This document shows, one piece after another, positions 34,218-43,500 of a stretch of 64,000 nucleotides of DNA. Positions within the stretch are counted from its first letter, which is position 1. The number at the start of each line of letters is the position of its first letter. Below the pieces are notes generated by a model. That model was not told the DNA's origin, made no database searches, and saw nothing but the letters and a program-made list of their open reading frames with translations. The stretch covers positions 682,001-746,000 of the forward strand of contig NZ_CANKYW010000001.1 in the NCBI RefSeq assembly GCF_947488135.1, read 5' to 3'. The position numbers were made by a program, and so were the translations under genes. The stretch comes from an uncultured Marivita sp. Its GTDB lineage: Bacteria; Pseudomonadota; Alphaproteobacteria; Rhodobacterales; Rhodobacteraceae.

Positions 34218-34982
34218 TCACCACGCAGCGCCGGGATAGGCGCGTTGCAACCACTGCATCTGGGTCAGCAGGTGACCCAGGTGTTCGGAGTGGCGAACCC
34301 CGGTCTTGCCGCCGGAGTGCGCGTAGGCATTGTCCGGCCTGACCAGCGTGGCTTGCCTGAGAATTTCATCGATCCGGGTGTCAAAGCTTGCCCGCAGCGC
34401 AGGCAGATCAGGTGCGATCCCGGCCTCGTGCAGAGCCGTATCAACCGCGTCCGGCATGAACATCTCGCCGACATAGGGCCAGAGCAGGTCGAGCGCGGCC
34501 TGCATTCTGCGGTGGCTTTCCTCGGTGCCGTCCCCGAGCCCGATCACCGTTTCCGAGGACCGGTCGACGTGATAGGTCACCTCTTTCAAGGCCTTGGCGG
34601 CGATGGCCGCGATGCGGTCATCGGTCGATCCGGCCAAGCCGGACAAAAGGTCGAAATGGAACGCGTCGAACAGGCACTGGCGCATCATGGTCTGGCCGAA
34701 ATCCCCGTTCGGCTGTTCCACCAGCAACAGGTTGCGGAAATCCCAGACGTCCCGCAGCATCGCGAAATCATCGGCGCTGCGTCCCTCACCTTCGACGTCG
34801 CCCGCCAATCCAAGCCACATCTGCGTCTGACCGATCAGGTCGAGCGCGGTATTGGCCAGCGCGATGTCTTCTTCCAGAACGGGCGCGTGGCCGCACCATT
34901 CGCTGACGCGATGGCCCAGCACCAGGGTGTTGTCGCCCAGTCGAAGCAGGTATTCGAACAGCGCGTCGCGGTCGGTCATCAC
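34218..34982 (-). CDS. paaC: PaaC, structural subunit of phenylacetyl-CoA epoxidase
   Basis: A 254-residue ferritin-like helical protein. It contains LRLGDNTLVLGHRVSEWCGH (about 11-30), the RNLLLVEQPNGDFGQTMMRQ region (about 82) and EVTYHVDRSSETVIGLGDG (about 136). PaaC pairs with PaaA but lacks the di-iron site. It overlaps paaB by ATGA. Confidence 0.94.
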   Translation of the reverse strand: MMTDRDALFEYLLRLGDNTLVLGHRVSEWCGHAPVLEEDIALANTALDLIGQTQMWLGLAGDVEGEGRSADDFAMLRDVWDFRNLLLVEQPNGDFGQTMMRQCLFDAFHFDLLSGLAGSTDDRIAAIAAKALKEVTYHVDRSSETVIGLGDGTEESHRRMQAALDLLWPYVGEMFMPDAVDTALHEAGIAPDLPALRASFDTRIDEILRQATLVRPDNAYAHSGGKTGVRHSEHLGHLLTQMQWLQRAYPGAAW

Positions 34983-35263
34983 ATATGGCCCGCTTCGTCC
35001 GGGATGTCGAAGAAGGTGGGATGGCGATACACCTTGCTCTCGGACGGCTCGTAGAGCGGGCCTTTATCCGAAGGCGAGGACGCCGAGATATGTGCCGCCT
35101 CGACCACCCAGATGCTCACCCCTTCGTTGCGGCGGGTGTAGACATCGCGGGCGTTCTTGATCGCCATCTCCGCGTCAGGCGCGTGCAAGCTGCCCACGTG
35201 ACGGTGGTTCAGACCGTGCTGACCGCGGATGAAGACTTCCCAGAGAGGCCATTCGGTTTTCAT
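34979..35263 (-). CDS. paaB: PaaB, subunit of phenylacetyl-CoA epoxidase
   Basis: A 94-residue protein, the usual length for PaaB. It opens MKTEWPLWEVFIRGQHGLNH and has SLHAPDAEMAIKNARDVYTR (about 27-46) and RNEGVSIWVVEA. The ATG at 35263 was chosen on family length; a longer open frame runs upstream into the spacer. It bridges PaaAC dimers. It lies 68 bases after paaA. Confidence 0.94.
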   Translation of the reverse strand: MKTEWPLWEVFIRGQHGLNHRHVGSLHAPDAEMAIKNARDVYTRRNEGVSIWVVEAAHISASSPSDKGPLYEPSESKVYRHPTFFDIPDEAGHM

Positions 35264-35331
35264 TTCGGTTCTCCGATCGCTTATCGGGCCTTGCGGCATT
35301 CTTCGCGCAGATGCCCGTCAGGGCTGATGAG

Positions 35332-36309
35332 CTATTCGGCTGCCAACTTTGCCGCGCGCCGCTTTTCCGCATGGGCTATCAGGCCCTCGCGCACCCACGC
35401 GCCATCATCCCAAGCCTTGTTGCGCGCGGCGAGGCGTTCGGTGTTGCATGGGCCGTTGCCTTTGATCACATCGAAAAATTCCGACCAATCGGGTTCGGCG
35501 AAATCGTATCCGCCCTTTTCCTCGTTCCACCGCAGCGTTTCATCCGGAACGGTCAGGCCAAGGTATTCGGCCTGCGGTACGGTCTGATCGACGAATTTCT
35601 GGCGCAATTCGTCGTTGGTGTTCATCTTGATCTTCCACTTCATGGACTGCGCGGAATGCACGCTGTCCTTGTCGGACGGGCCGAACATCATCAGCGACGG
35701 ATACCAGAAGCGGTTGAGCGCATCCTGCGCCATTTTTTTCTGTGCCGGCGTGCCCTGGGCCATCTTCATCATGATGTGGTAGCCCTGCCGTTGGTGGAAC
35801 GACTCTTCCTTACAGATGCGGATCATCGCGCGGGAATAGGGACCGTAAGAGGTGCGCTGGAGCGGCACCTGATTCATGATCGCCGCGCCATCGACCAGCC
35901 AACCGACCGCGCCCATATCGGCCCAGGTCAGCGTGGGATAGTTGAAGATGGAGCTGTATTTCATGCGCCCATCGAGCAGCATTTCGGTCAATTCATCCCG
36001 GCTCACGCCGAGCGTTTCAGCCGCGCCATAGAGGTAAAGCCCGTGCCCGGCCTCGTCCTGAACCTTCGCGAGCAGAATGGCCTTTCGTTCGAGCGTTGGA
36101 GCGCGGGTGATCCAGTTGCCTTCGGGCAATTGACCGACGATTTCGGAATGGGCGTGTTGGCCGATCTGGCGGATCAGCGTCTTGCGGTAGCCTTCGGGCA
36201 TCCAGTCCTTGGGTTCGATCTTTTCGCCAGCGTCGATGCGCGCCTGGAAAGCCGCCAATTTTTGCGGGTCTTCTTGTGTCGCTTCGGACGTGACCATTTG
36301 CGCGTACAT
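35332..36309 (-). CDS. paaA: PaaA, catalytic di-iron subunit of phenylacetyl-CoA epoxidase
   Basis: A 325-residue ferritin-like oxygenase that epoxidises phenylacetyl-CoA to the 1,2-epoxide. Di-iron ligand motifs are [13 protein letters not shown] (about 84-96) and [14 protein letters not shown] (about 161-174). The C-terminus carries [11 protein letters not shown]-like and [13 protein letters not shown] segments typical of PaaA. It heads the leftward paaABCDE operon. The upstream 184 bases up to the tRNA carry a candidate promoter. Confidence 0.95.
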   Translation of the reverse strand: MYAQMVTSEATQEDPQKLAAFQARIDAGEKIEPKDWMPEGYRKTLIRQIGQHAHSEIVGQLPEGNWITRAPTLERKAILLAKVQDEAGHGLYLYGAAETLGVSRDELTEMLLDGRMKYSSIFNYPTLTWADMGAVGWLVDGAAIMNQVPLQRTSYGPYSRAMIRICKEESFHQRQGYHIMMKMAQGTPAQKKMAQDALNRFWYPSLMMFGPSDKDSVHSAQSMKWKIKMNTNDELRQKFVDQTVPQAEYLGLTVPDETLRWNEEKGGYDFAEPDWSEFFDVIKGNGPCNTERLAARNKAWDDGAWVREGLIAHAEKRRAAKLAAE

Positions 36310-36365
36310 TTCGGATGGCCTCTCGGGGATATGCGATGACAGATCGCGTGTTTTCTTGGCTCAAG

Positions 36366-36394
36366 GATATAGCCGAAATGCACCTTTTGGGCAA
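36366..36394 (-). promoter_or_regulatory. Candidate sigma-70 promoter for paaABCDE
   Basis: On the minus strand TTGCCC is followed, after 17 bases, by TATATC, a fair -35/-10 pair. The -10 element lies about 57 bases upstream of the paaA ATG. I could not identify a PaaX operator near it. Confidence 0.35.
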
Positions 36395-36493
36395 TCACCT
36401 CGTTACGACGTGTGCACTGGTGGCGGAAATCTGTAACATATTGTGGTCAAAGCCGTCGCAACGCGCTTTGCTCTGACGATTGAGAGGGAAAAG

Positions 36494-36570
<77 letters not shown>

Positions 36571-36740
36571 GGACCGTCGCGTGATTACGGGTGGGGTGGC
36601 GTGCCGTCAAGGGCAAATCTCGGGTTTTTTGCCGGGTGCCTGATGCCTTAAAGGCAGGCATAGGACACGCCGTTTCGCGCGGGTGCGGACGCGAAGACGC
36701 GTCCGTGATTTTCAGTCGAGTGAAAATTCGCCCGTGGCTG

Positions 36741-38045
36741 TTACTTGACGATCTTTTCGTCCTTCACGAACATATTGGCCCAGGCGCGATCAATCAGTTC
36801 CGGCGTCATTTTGTAGGGCCAACCCTCGAAATCGCAGACCGCGATCATCTGGTCGATCAGGAAGACCGGTTGATAGTTCGCGTACACGTTCCCTATTGTC
36901 GGGTACTTCGTCTTGAGAAGATGGATCAGCGATTTCTCGCAGAGCTGCATCTTTTTCTTCTTCGCCACCATCGAGAAGATCTTGAGGAAGTTCTGCTGGT
37001 CTGGACCGTCAATCTTGATCTTGAAGAAGATACGACGCAAGGCGGCTTGGTCGAAGATCTCGTTCGGGTGGAAGTTGGTCGAGAAGATCACCAGCGTGTC
37101 GAAGGGCACTTCGAATTTTTCACCGGACTGCAATGCGAGAATATCGCGCGATTCCTCTAGCGGAACGATCCAGCGGTTGACGAGCTTCTGCGGAGGTTCG
37201 GCCTGGCGACCAAGGTCGTCGACGATGAAGATGCCACCGGTCGATTTGAGCTGAAGCGGGGCTTGGTAGGTGCGCGCCGTCGGGTTGTAGACAAGGTCGA
37301 GCATGTCCAGCGACAGTTCACCGCCCGTGATCACGGTCGGGCGCGCGCACATGACGTAGCGCGTGTCGAAGCGGTTGGTCAGTCGAAGCCCCGTTGCACT
37401 TGAGGCACCTTCGGCGGCGCTGTGCACGATGGGGTCATAGACCGTGATGACCTGGCCCGCGTATTCGATGGCGTGCGGGATGTAGATCTTGTCCCCCATC
37501 GCATCGCGGATCCCGTTGGAGATCGACGATTTCCCGTTGCCCGGAGGCCCGTACATCAGGATCGACCGCCCGGCCCCGACAGCGGGGCCGAGGTTGCCCA
37601 GCAGGTCGGGCGGCAGGATCAGGTGCCCCATCGCATCGGTGAGTTGCTGACGCGAGATGTGGATGTTGCGGATGGATTGGCGTTTGATCTGCTCGGAATA
37701 GACCTCGAGCGGGACCGGCATCGCGCCGTAATATTCGGACTGCGCCAGAGCATCGAGCGCGCGGGCCTTGCCGGCGTCGGTCAGCTGGTAGCCCATTTCA
37801 GAGCCATTGTTCGCATTGAGCGTACCGGTCGCTTCAAGAAGCAGCTGGCCGCGCGCGTAGTCGATGAGTTCTTGCGTGATCGGCACCGGCAGGCAGACGG
37901 CCGCGGCGATTGCTGTCGCGGTCGAGACGTTCTTTCGGAAGATCGTCTTGAGAATGATATCGCGCATCATCACCGGCTGAAGCTTCATGTCTTCCATGCG
38001 CTTGGGCGGTGGGGGCGCCATGACGGCGCTGGTTTGCATGTTCAT
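36741..38045 (-). CDS. AAA family ATPase at the end of the tad locus
   Basis: A 434-residue soluble protein. The N-terminal 140 residues have no domain I recognise. The AAA core follows: Walker A GPPGNGKS (166-173), Walker B GIFIVDDLGRQ (about 275), sensor FSTNFHP (about 325) and an RRI arginine pair (about 337). The long GPPGNGKSSISNGIRDAMG segment is not MoxR-like. It lies downstream of the prepilin peptidase (98-base gap), on the same strand, and is the last gene before the tRNA. Its role in pilus assembly or regulation is unknown; I infer only the association. Confidence 0.75.
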   Translation of the reverse strand: MNMQTSAVMAPPPPKRMEDMKLQPVMMRDIILKTIFRKNVSTATAIAAAVCLPVPITQELIDYARGQLLLEATGTLNANNGSEMGYQLTDAGKARALDALAQSEYYGAMPVPLEVYSEQIKRQSIRNIHISRQQLTDAMGHLILPPDLLGNLGPAVGAGRSILMYGPPGNGKSSISNGIRDAMGDKIYIPHAIEYAGQVITVYDPIVHSAAEGASSATGLRLTNRFDTRYVMCARPTVITGGELSLDMLDLVYNPTARTYQAPLQLKSTGGIFIVDDLGRQAEPPQKLVNRWIVPLEESRDILALQSGEKFEVPFDTLVIFSTNFHPNEIFDQAALRRIFFKIKIDGPDQQNFLKIFSMVAKKKKMQLCEKSLIHLLKTKYPTIGNVYANYQPVFLIDQMIAVCDFEGWPYKMTPELIDRAWANMFVKDEKIVK

Positions 38046-38142
38046 CGGTAGCCCCGGTTCTGTTCAGCCAAATATCCTTGGGCTGACCCTGACAGGCCAT
38101 TGTGGCAACAGAAGGGCTAGGACTGGACGGGTTGTTGGCAGA

Positions 38143-38634
38143 TCACCTGCCGAACCAGACCCCGAGTGCGAGGTAAATGGCGAGTGTGCCACCAAGGGCG
38201 AGGCCCATCGGAAACTTTGGATTTGTCCAGCTTTTCCAATGCGGTGCGATCTTGCGCAGGCCGGAATGCTTGCCGATACGATGTGCCACAAAAGCGGCGA
38301 GGATATTGGCCGCAAAGAGAGCCATCAGGAAACGCAGGTCGCCCACATGAATGAACGGGGCAGCAGCTGCCGCGAATTTCGCATCTCCCGCTCCCAGGGC
38401 GCCACCGGCGTTGAGAGCGATCCCGGCGACCAGAACCACGATCAGGTGCACATAGCGCCACAGGTAGGCATCGAAGGGCAGGGCGATCAGGCCGACGATG
38501 GCGAACACCAAGAACAGCAGCACGACCATCTGGTTCGGTATGCGCATGTCGCGCATGTCCGAAAACGCCACGTAGACGCAGATCGGAAGGACGAATGGCA
38601 AAAATACCAGCGCCGAGAAAGCCGAGATATCCAT
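38143..38634 (-). CDS. cpaA: Prepilin peptidase, CpaA/TadV type
   Basis: A 163-residue polytopic membrane aspartic peptidase of family A24, without the methylase domain of larger prepilin peptidases. The two catalytic Asp are expected in the DMRDMRIPNQ motif (about 26-35) and in GAGDAKFAAA (about 81-90). It cleaves the Flp leader peptides. It starts 8 bases downstream of the TPR gene. Confidence 0.9.
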   Translation of the reverse strand: MDISAFSALVFLPFVLPICVYVAFSDMRDMRIPNQMVVLLFLVFAIVGLIALPFDAYLWRYVHLIVVLVAGIALNAGGALGAGDAKFAAAAAPFIHVGDLRFLMALFAANILAAFVAHRIGKHSGLRKIAPHWKSWTNPKFPMGLALGGTLAIYLALGVWFGR

Positions 38635-38642
38635 CCGGCCGC

Positions 38643-39503
38643 TCAGTTCACGACGCTGGATTCAAGTGCCTTGAGGCTGCGGGAAGCGGCTTCGAAATGT
38701 TGTGGATGGGTTTCAATAGCTTCGCGCATCAAACCGCGTCCTGTCACGACATCACCGCTCTTGACCGCCGCAAGGCCCATCGAGTGCAAAAGCTCCGCAC
38801 GTTCGATCTGGGTCATGGGCACGACGGGCAGAACGTAGTTTCCTTGCGCGCCGCGGGCGAGAACGAGGTTGTTCTTGGCGGTAAACAGCGAATTGTCGTT
38901 CTGGATCGCCTGCGTAAACAGCCGCTCAGCACCGGAATAATCGCCGCGCGTGAGCTTGGAAAAGCCCCAGTTGTTCATCACCGAGGCCGGCGTCGTCGTC
39001 AGCCCAACTGCGGTTTCGTAAAAGCTGTCGGCCTTGTCCCACTGTTTGTTGCTGTCGGCGATCATCGCCTCGAGCCGGTATCGCTTGTAGGTTTCATGCG
39101 TCGGGGGAATGGCGTTGAGCACGGTTTCAGCGCGCTCCCATTCATTGTTGCGGATCAGCGCATCGGCAAATTCGACACGGTCGGTGTTGTTGGATGCGTC
39201 GTTGTCCACGACCCTGGCCCATGCGGCGACGCCTTCTGCGCTGCGCTTTGCGCGAACGAGCGAAATGGCCAGACCGCGCAACAGATCGATACGGTCGGGC
39301 TCCGCACTGCTGGCGCGTTGGAAATAAGAGACGGCTTCATTCGGATCCGATACCGTCAGCATCACTTCGTTCAGATTGGTTCCGTCGATGACATTGACGC
39401 CCTGAAATTCACGATCCACGGCTTCCGTGTCGATACCTTGCTCACAACCGGAAAGCGCGAATGCCCCGGTTACACATAGGGTCACGATAAAGGGATGGCG
39501 CAT
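38643..39503 (-). CDS. TPR-repeat lipoprotein of the tad locus
   Basis: A 286-residue protein with a lipoprotein signal (lipobox ALSGC, Cys at about 19) and about six tetratricopeptide-like repeats from residue 50 on. It resembles TadD, of which a shorter paralogue lies just upstream. Such proteins help place the secretin in the outer membrane. It lies 27 bases after tadD. Confidence 0.78.
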   Translation of the reverse strand: MRHPFIVTLCVTGAFALSGCEQGIDTEAVDREFQGVNVIDGTNLNEVMLTVSDPNEAVSYFQRASSAEPDRIDLLRGLAISLVRAKRSAEGVAAWARVVDNDASNNTDRVEFADALIRNNEWERAETVLNAIPPTHETYKRYRLEAMIADSNKQWDKADSFYETAVGLTTTPASVMNNWGFSKLTRGDYSGAERLFTQAIQNDNSLFTAKNNLVLARGAQGNYVLPVVPMTQIERAELLHSMGLAAVKSGDVVTGRGLMREAIETHPQHFEAASRSLKALESSVVN

Positions 39504-39530
39504 TTTTGCGTCCTTTACTGCTCTGCCTCA

Positions 39531-40091
39531 TTACTGTGTCGGGCGGATAAGGAAATCACTGCTGCCGCGCCGCACAAGTTTGTATTCTTGTTCTATTTCC
39601 GCATCGTAACGCGAATTTTCCATTTTTGCGAGAGCCAAGCGCAGATTGTCGCGAATTGCAACACTTTCGCCATTGTCGAGGGCAAAGGCGCGTCGGAATA
39701 CCTGAGCGGCCTCGGCAGTTTTGTCACGCTCGATCAAAACGACGCCCAGGTTGTTCCAGGCATCCGGGCTTTCCGGATCGTCAGTCGTCGCGCGGCGCAG
39801 CAACGCCTCGGCTTGATTGAGCCGACCGAGCGCGAGGTTTACGGACCCAAGCGAGGTGACCACTTCAGGGGTGAGACCCTGTTCCGCCGCGGCGAGCTGA
39901 AAGGAACTGAGCGCAAGCTCGTATTCCCCTGCGGCCATCAGTCGGTGCCCGACCGTCAGTTGATCGACGGACGCGCCCCGGGGATCGACGCTTGGTGCGA
40001 AAACCGTGTCGTCAGACGTGGAAAAACCGCCCGGTCCACAGGCGGCCAATCCGATAACCAGTAGAGTGGGCCAAAACCGCCCTAAACTCAT
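39531..40091 (-). CDS. tadD: TadD-type TPR lipoprotein (pilotin-like)
   Basis: A 186-residue lipoprotein: signal LVIGLAACGPGG (Cys about 18), then TPR repeats (VGHRLMAAGEYELALSSFQ; LGSVNLALGRLNQAEALL; AWNNLGVVLIERDKTAEA). It probably supports secretin assembly. The start overlaps the tadC stop as ATGA, so the genes are coupled. Confidence 0.86.
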   Translation of the reverse strand: MSLGRFWPTLLVIGLAACGPGGFSTSDDTVFAPSVDPRGASVDQLTVGHRLMAAGEYELALSSFQLAAAEQGLTPEVVTSLGSVNLALGRLNQAEALLRRATTDDPESPDAWNNLGVVLIERDKTAEAAQVFRRAFALDNGESVAIRDNLRLALAKMENSRYDAEIEQEYKLVRRGSSDFLIRPTQ

Positions 40092-41071
40092 TGACCCATT
40101 GTTCCTCCAATTTCGCCGAGCTGCGTGATGCCGAGGACCGAGGGTCCGACAAGGATGATCAACAGTGGCGGCACAGTGAACATCATTGTGGTCAAAGTCA
40201 TTTTGGTTGGCAACTTGTTTGCCTTCTCTTCCGCGCGCATGACGCGTTTGTCACGCATTTCTGCCGCATAGACCCGGAGGGCGTCGGAGATCGGCGTGCC
40301 GAAGCTTTGGCTTTGATTGAGAACGGTCACGAAGGACATCACGTCCTGAACGCCGCAACGCTCGCCCATGCCGTTCAAAACAATGGTCTTGTCCTTGCCC
40401 GCTTTCATCTCATGACTGACAAGCTCGAACTCGTCGGCGAGGCTTGGATAGGAAGCCCGCAATTCCTTGCTGACACGGACGATCGCCTGATCCATCGATT
40501 GACCTGCTTCGACGCAGACCAGCATCATGTCGAGACTGTCCGGGAAGCCGCTTTCGATCTCTTCTTGACGGGTCTGTACGCGTTTGGTGATCCAATATTT
40601 CGGGAAGTAGTATCCGGCGGCCCCTGGGCCGAGCGTGTACATGACAGTTTGCTGCGTCGTCGCCTGTGACGGGTCCAGTACCAGCATGAAATATCCGACG
40701 CCGAGGATCAATCCGCCGATGCCCATGACGAATTGCGCAAAGTAGTAAAGTTGAACCGCGTCCTTTGTCCGGTAGCCTGCCTGAAGCAGCTTCATCCGGA
40801 TGTCGGACAGCTCTTTGGCATCCTGAGGTTCGAGAAACTGGGCGTATTTATTGAGTTTGTCGTTCTTTTTCTTGTCGCGCAGAACCGCACGGGTCTCTGC
40901 GTCAAGTTGCTTACGGCCCGATTGCGTGTCGAGGCGATCCATCGGGTTGGAGCGCGACATGAAAAACATCGGGATCGCAAGGACGAGAAGTAGCAACCCG
41001 AGCCCCGCGATGAGGATCAGTGGCCCGGCGGGGCCGAGGATGTTGACGGCGAATTGATTGATGGCTTGCAT
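40088..41071 (-). CDS. tadC: TadC, inner membrane platform protein of the Flp pilus
   Basis: A 327-residue type II secretion F-domain protein with four membrane segments. It has the FPDSLDMMLVCVEAGQSMDQA motif (about 174-193) and the VMSFVTVLNQSQSFGTPISDAL region (about 240). It forms the inner membrane platform with TadB, on which CpaF acts. The gene is 10 bases after tadB. Confidence 0.93.
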   Translation of the reverse strand: MQAINQFAVNILGPAGPLILIAGLGLLLLVLAIPMFFMSRSNPMDRLDTQSGRKQLDAETRAVLRDKKKNDKLNKYAQFLEPQDAKELSDIRMKLLQAGYRTKDAVQLYYFAQFVMGIGGLILGVGYFMLVLDPSQATTQQTVMYTLGPGAAGYYFPKYWITKRVQTRQEEIESGFPDSLDMMLVCVEAGQSMDQAIVRVSKELRASYPSLADEFELVSHEMKAGKDKTIVLNGMGERCGVQDVMSFVTVLNQSQSFGTPISDALRVYAAEMRDKRVMRAEEKANKLPTKMTLTTMMFTVPPLLIILVGPSVLGITQLGEIGGTMGQ

Positions 41072-41081
41072 GGTCCTGACC

Positions 41082-42050
41082 TCAGACTTTGATGTTCACG
41101 AGTGCTCGCATGACGATCAGATTGACGAGCAGGAACGATCCGACAACAAAACAGGCCGGGATGAACCATGGGTGGTCAATGACCTCGTCGTAATAGTTGG
41201 GATCCAACAACTGAATGACGATCAATGCGCCGATGGGGAAGCCGGACAGGAACTTGCCGGACCATTGTGCTTCGGCAGTGATGGCCTTGACGCGCCGGAA
41301 CAGGCGAAAGCGCGCGCGGATCACTTTTGCCAGACCTTCCAGGATCTCGGCGAGGTTACCGCCCGACTGCTGCTGGATCGAAACGGCGACCGCGAGGAAG
41401 CGCAAATCCTGCATGTCCAGACGCTCGGCCATGGCCTTGAGCGCTTCACCGATATCGCGGCCGTAACTGGACTCGTCCGCGATGATGCCGAACTCGGTCG
41501 CGAGTGGATCCTTGATTTCCTTGGAGACGATGGAAATCGCGGACGAGAAGGGATGCCCTACGCGCAACGAGCGGACCATCAATTCAACGGCATCCGGCAA
41601 TTGTTCTTCGATCAATGAAAGGCGTTTGTTTGCCTTGCTCGTCACCCAGAAAAAGACACCACCGACACCCATGGCGATGCCCATGACGATCCGAACCGCA
41701 AGCCCGGCTTCGGTGCCGAAGGTAAGCCCCAGGAAGGCCATGACACTCACACCGAGCATGACCAGAATGAGCTGCTGGGGTGTAAAGGCGATGGCCGCTT
41801 TCTGGGCGCGGTCGGCCAGGATCGAATAGAGCGGCAGGCCGCGGGAATTCATGTGCTGGTCCATCTCCTTTCGGAGTTTGGCCAGCACTTCGTCGCGCTT
41901 GGAGCCCTTGTCGAGCATTTCCAGGCGTCGGTTGACCCGTTTGTTCAGGCTGATGGATTTGCCGAAGGCAACGAGATAGACGCCCTCGACAAGCACCAGC
42001 ACGGCGATAAAGATCAGGCCGTAGACGATCGGTTCTGCGCTTAGTGTCAT
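41082..42050 (-). CDS. tadB: TadB, inner membrane platform protein of the Flp pilus
   Basis: A 322-residue type II secretion F-domain protein. The motif QLPDAVELMVRSLRVGHPF (about 148-166) and the RLDMQDLRFLAVAVSIQQQSG segment (about 212) are typical. There are about four membrane segments: one or two at the start, one about 100-130, two at the end. It is 2 bases after cpaF. Confidence 0.93.
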   Translation of the reverse strand: MTLSAEPIVYGLIFIAVLVLVEGVYLVAFGKSISLNKRVNRRLEMLDKGSKRDEVLAKLRKEMDQHMNSRGLPLYSILADRAQKAAIAFTPQQLILVMLGVSVMAFLGLTFGTEAGLAVRIVMGIAMGVGGVFFWVTSKANKRLSLIEEQLPDAVELMVRSLRVGHPFSSAISIVSKEIKDPLATEFGIIADESSYGRDIGEALKAMAERLDMQDLRFLAVAVSIQQQSGGNLAEILEGLAKVIRARFRLFRRVKAITAEAQWSGKFLSGFPIGALIVIQLLDPNYYDEVIDHPWFIPACFVVGSFLLVNLIVMRALVNIKV

Positions 42051-42052
42051 GA

Positions 42053-43489
42053 TCAGTGGTTCCCGTTGAAGGGTTCATAAATCGACGGCGGCAAATCATA
42101 TCCCCACATCTTGAAGCGCTCCGCGTAGTTCGAGCGAACGCCGGTGGCGGTGAAATGGCCGATGATCTTGTTCTCGGGGGTCAAGCCGACCCGCTGGAAG
42201 CGGAAGATTTCCTGCATCGAGATCACATCGCCTTCCATGCCGGTGATTTCGGTGATCGACGTCATGCGGCGCGAGCCGTCTTGCAAGCGGGAGGCCTGTA
42301 CGATCAGGTTCACAGCGGACGAGATCTGGCTTCGCATCGCCTTGAGCGGCATTTCGATCCCGGCCATGGCGATCATGTTTTCCAGACGGCTGACACCGTC
42401 GCGGGCGCTGTTGGCGTGGATCGTGGTCATGGAGCCGTCGTGGCCGGTGTTCATGGCCTGAAGCATGTCGATCACTTCCTCGCCGCGCGTTTCGCCGACG
42501 ATGATCCGGTCAGGACGCATCCGCAGCGCGTTCTTGAGACAGTCTCGTGGGGTTACGGCGCCTTTGCCTTCGACGTTCGCGGGGCGGCTTTCCATCCGTC
42601 CCACATGCGTCTGTTGCAACTGAAGTTCCGCCGTATCCTCGATCGTCAGGATACGTTCGCTGTCGTCGATAAAGGACGAGAGCGCGTTGAGCGTCGTCGT
42701 TTTACCCGAACCGGTACCGCCGGACACGATCACGTTGAGCCGTGTCGCGACGGCGGCTTGCAAATAAACCGCCATCTCTTCGGTGAAGGCCCCGAAGTTC
42801 ACGAGGTCATCGATGCTCAGCTTGTCGGTCTTGAACTTACGAATGGAGACAAGGCTGCCATCGACCGCGATTGGTGGCACCATGGCGTTGAAACGCGACC
42901 CGTCCTGCAAACGGGCGTCAACATACGGGTTCGATTCATCGACGCGACGACCGACGGCGGACACGATCTTGTCGATGATCCGCATCAAGTGTCTTTCGTC
43001 CTTGAAGGTCACATCGCTGAGTTGCAGCTTGCCCTCGCGTTCGACGAAGATCTGGTGCGGACCGTTCACGAGAATATCGCTGACGGTCTCGTCTTTCAGG
43101 AGTGTTTCCAGAGGTCCGAGACCTTTGACCTCGTCGTAAAGCTCCTGGCCCAGCGTGATCCGTTCCTCACGGTTCAGCACCATGCCTTTTTCCTGGAGGC
43201 TCTCTGTCGTGATCGCGTTGATCTCGGCCTTGAGCTCGGCCTCCGTGGCCTGATCCAGCGCGGCGAGGTTCAGGTTGTCGAGAAGCGCGCGGTGCAGTTC
43301 CAGCTTGATTTCGCTGAGACGTTCCTTGCGCTTCTTGTCCCGATCTGCGGATTCCGCAACGGCGGCCTTGGTCGGCAGCACTTTACGCAACGCCTTGGCC
43401 GGGCCGGGCGAATTTGCCGGGGCCTCGACCTTGGGCGGGGGCGCGGCAGGGGCCTGAATGTCAGCCGTTTTTTTGTAACGCGAAAACAT
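42053..43489 (-). CDS. cpaF: CpaF/TadA, ATPase of the tad pilus
   Basis: A 478-residue secretion ATPase that drives Flp pilus assembly. Walker A is [10 protein letters not shown] (about 261), the Asp box [12 protein letters not shown] (about 286), Walker [17 protein letters not shown] (about 327) and the His box [13 protein letters not shown] (about 347). The first 110 residues are a Pro/Lys-rich variable tail and the N-terminal domain. It precedes tadB by 2 bases. Confidence 0.95.
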   Translation of the reverse strand: MFSRYKKTADIQAPAAPPPKVEAPANSPGPAKALRKVLPTKAAVAESADRDKKRKERLSEIKLELHRALLDNLNLAALDQATEAELKAEINAITTESLQEKGMVLNREERITLGQELYDEVKGLGPLETLLKDETVSDILVNGPHQIFVEREGKLQLSDVTFKDERHLMRIIDKIVSAVGRRVDESNPYVDARLQDGSRFNAMVPPIAVDGSLVSIRKFKTDKLSIDDLVNFGAFTEEMAVYLQAAVATRLNVIVSGGTGSGKTTTLNALSSFIDDSERILTIEDTAELQLQQTHVGRMESRPANVEGKGAVTPRDCLKNALRMRPDRIIVGETRGEEVIDMLQAMNTGHDGSMTTIHANSARDGVSRLENMIAMAGIEMPLKAMRSQISSAVNLIVQASRLQDGSRRMTSITEITGMEGDVISMQEIFRFQRVGLTPENKIIGHFTATGVRSNYAERFKMWGYDLPPSIYEPFNGNH

Positions 43490-43500
43490 GTCTATGCTCC

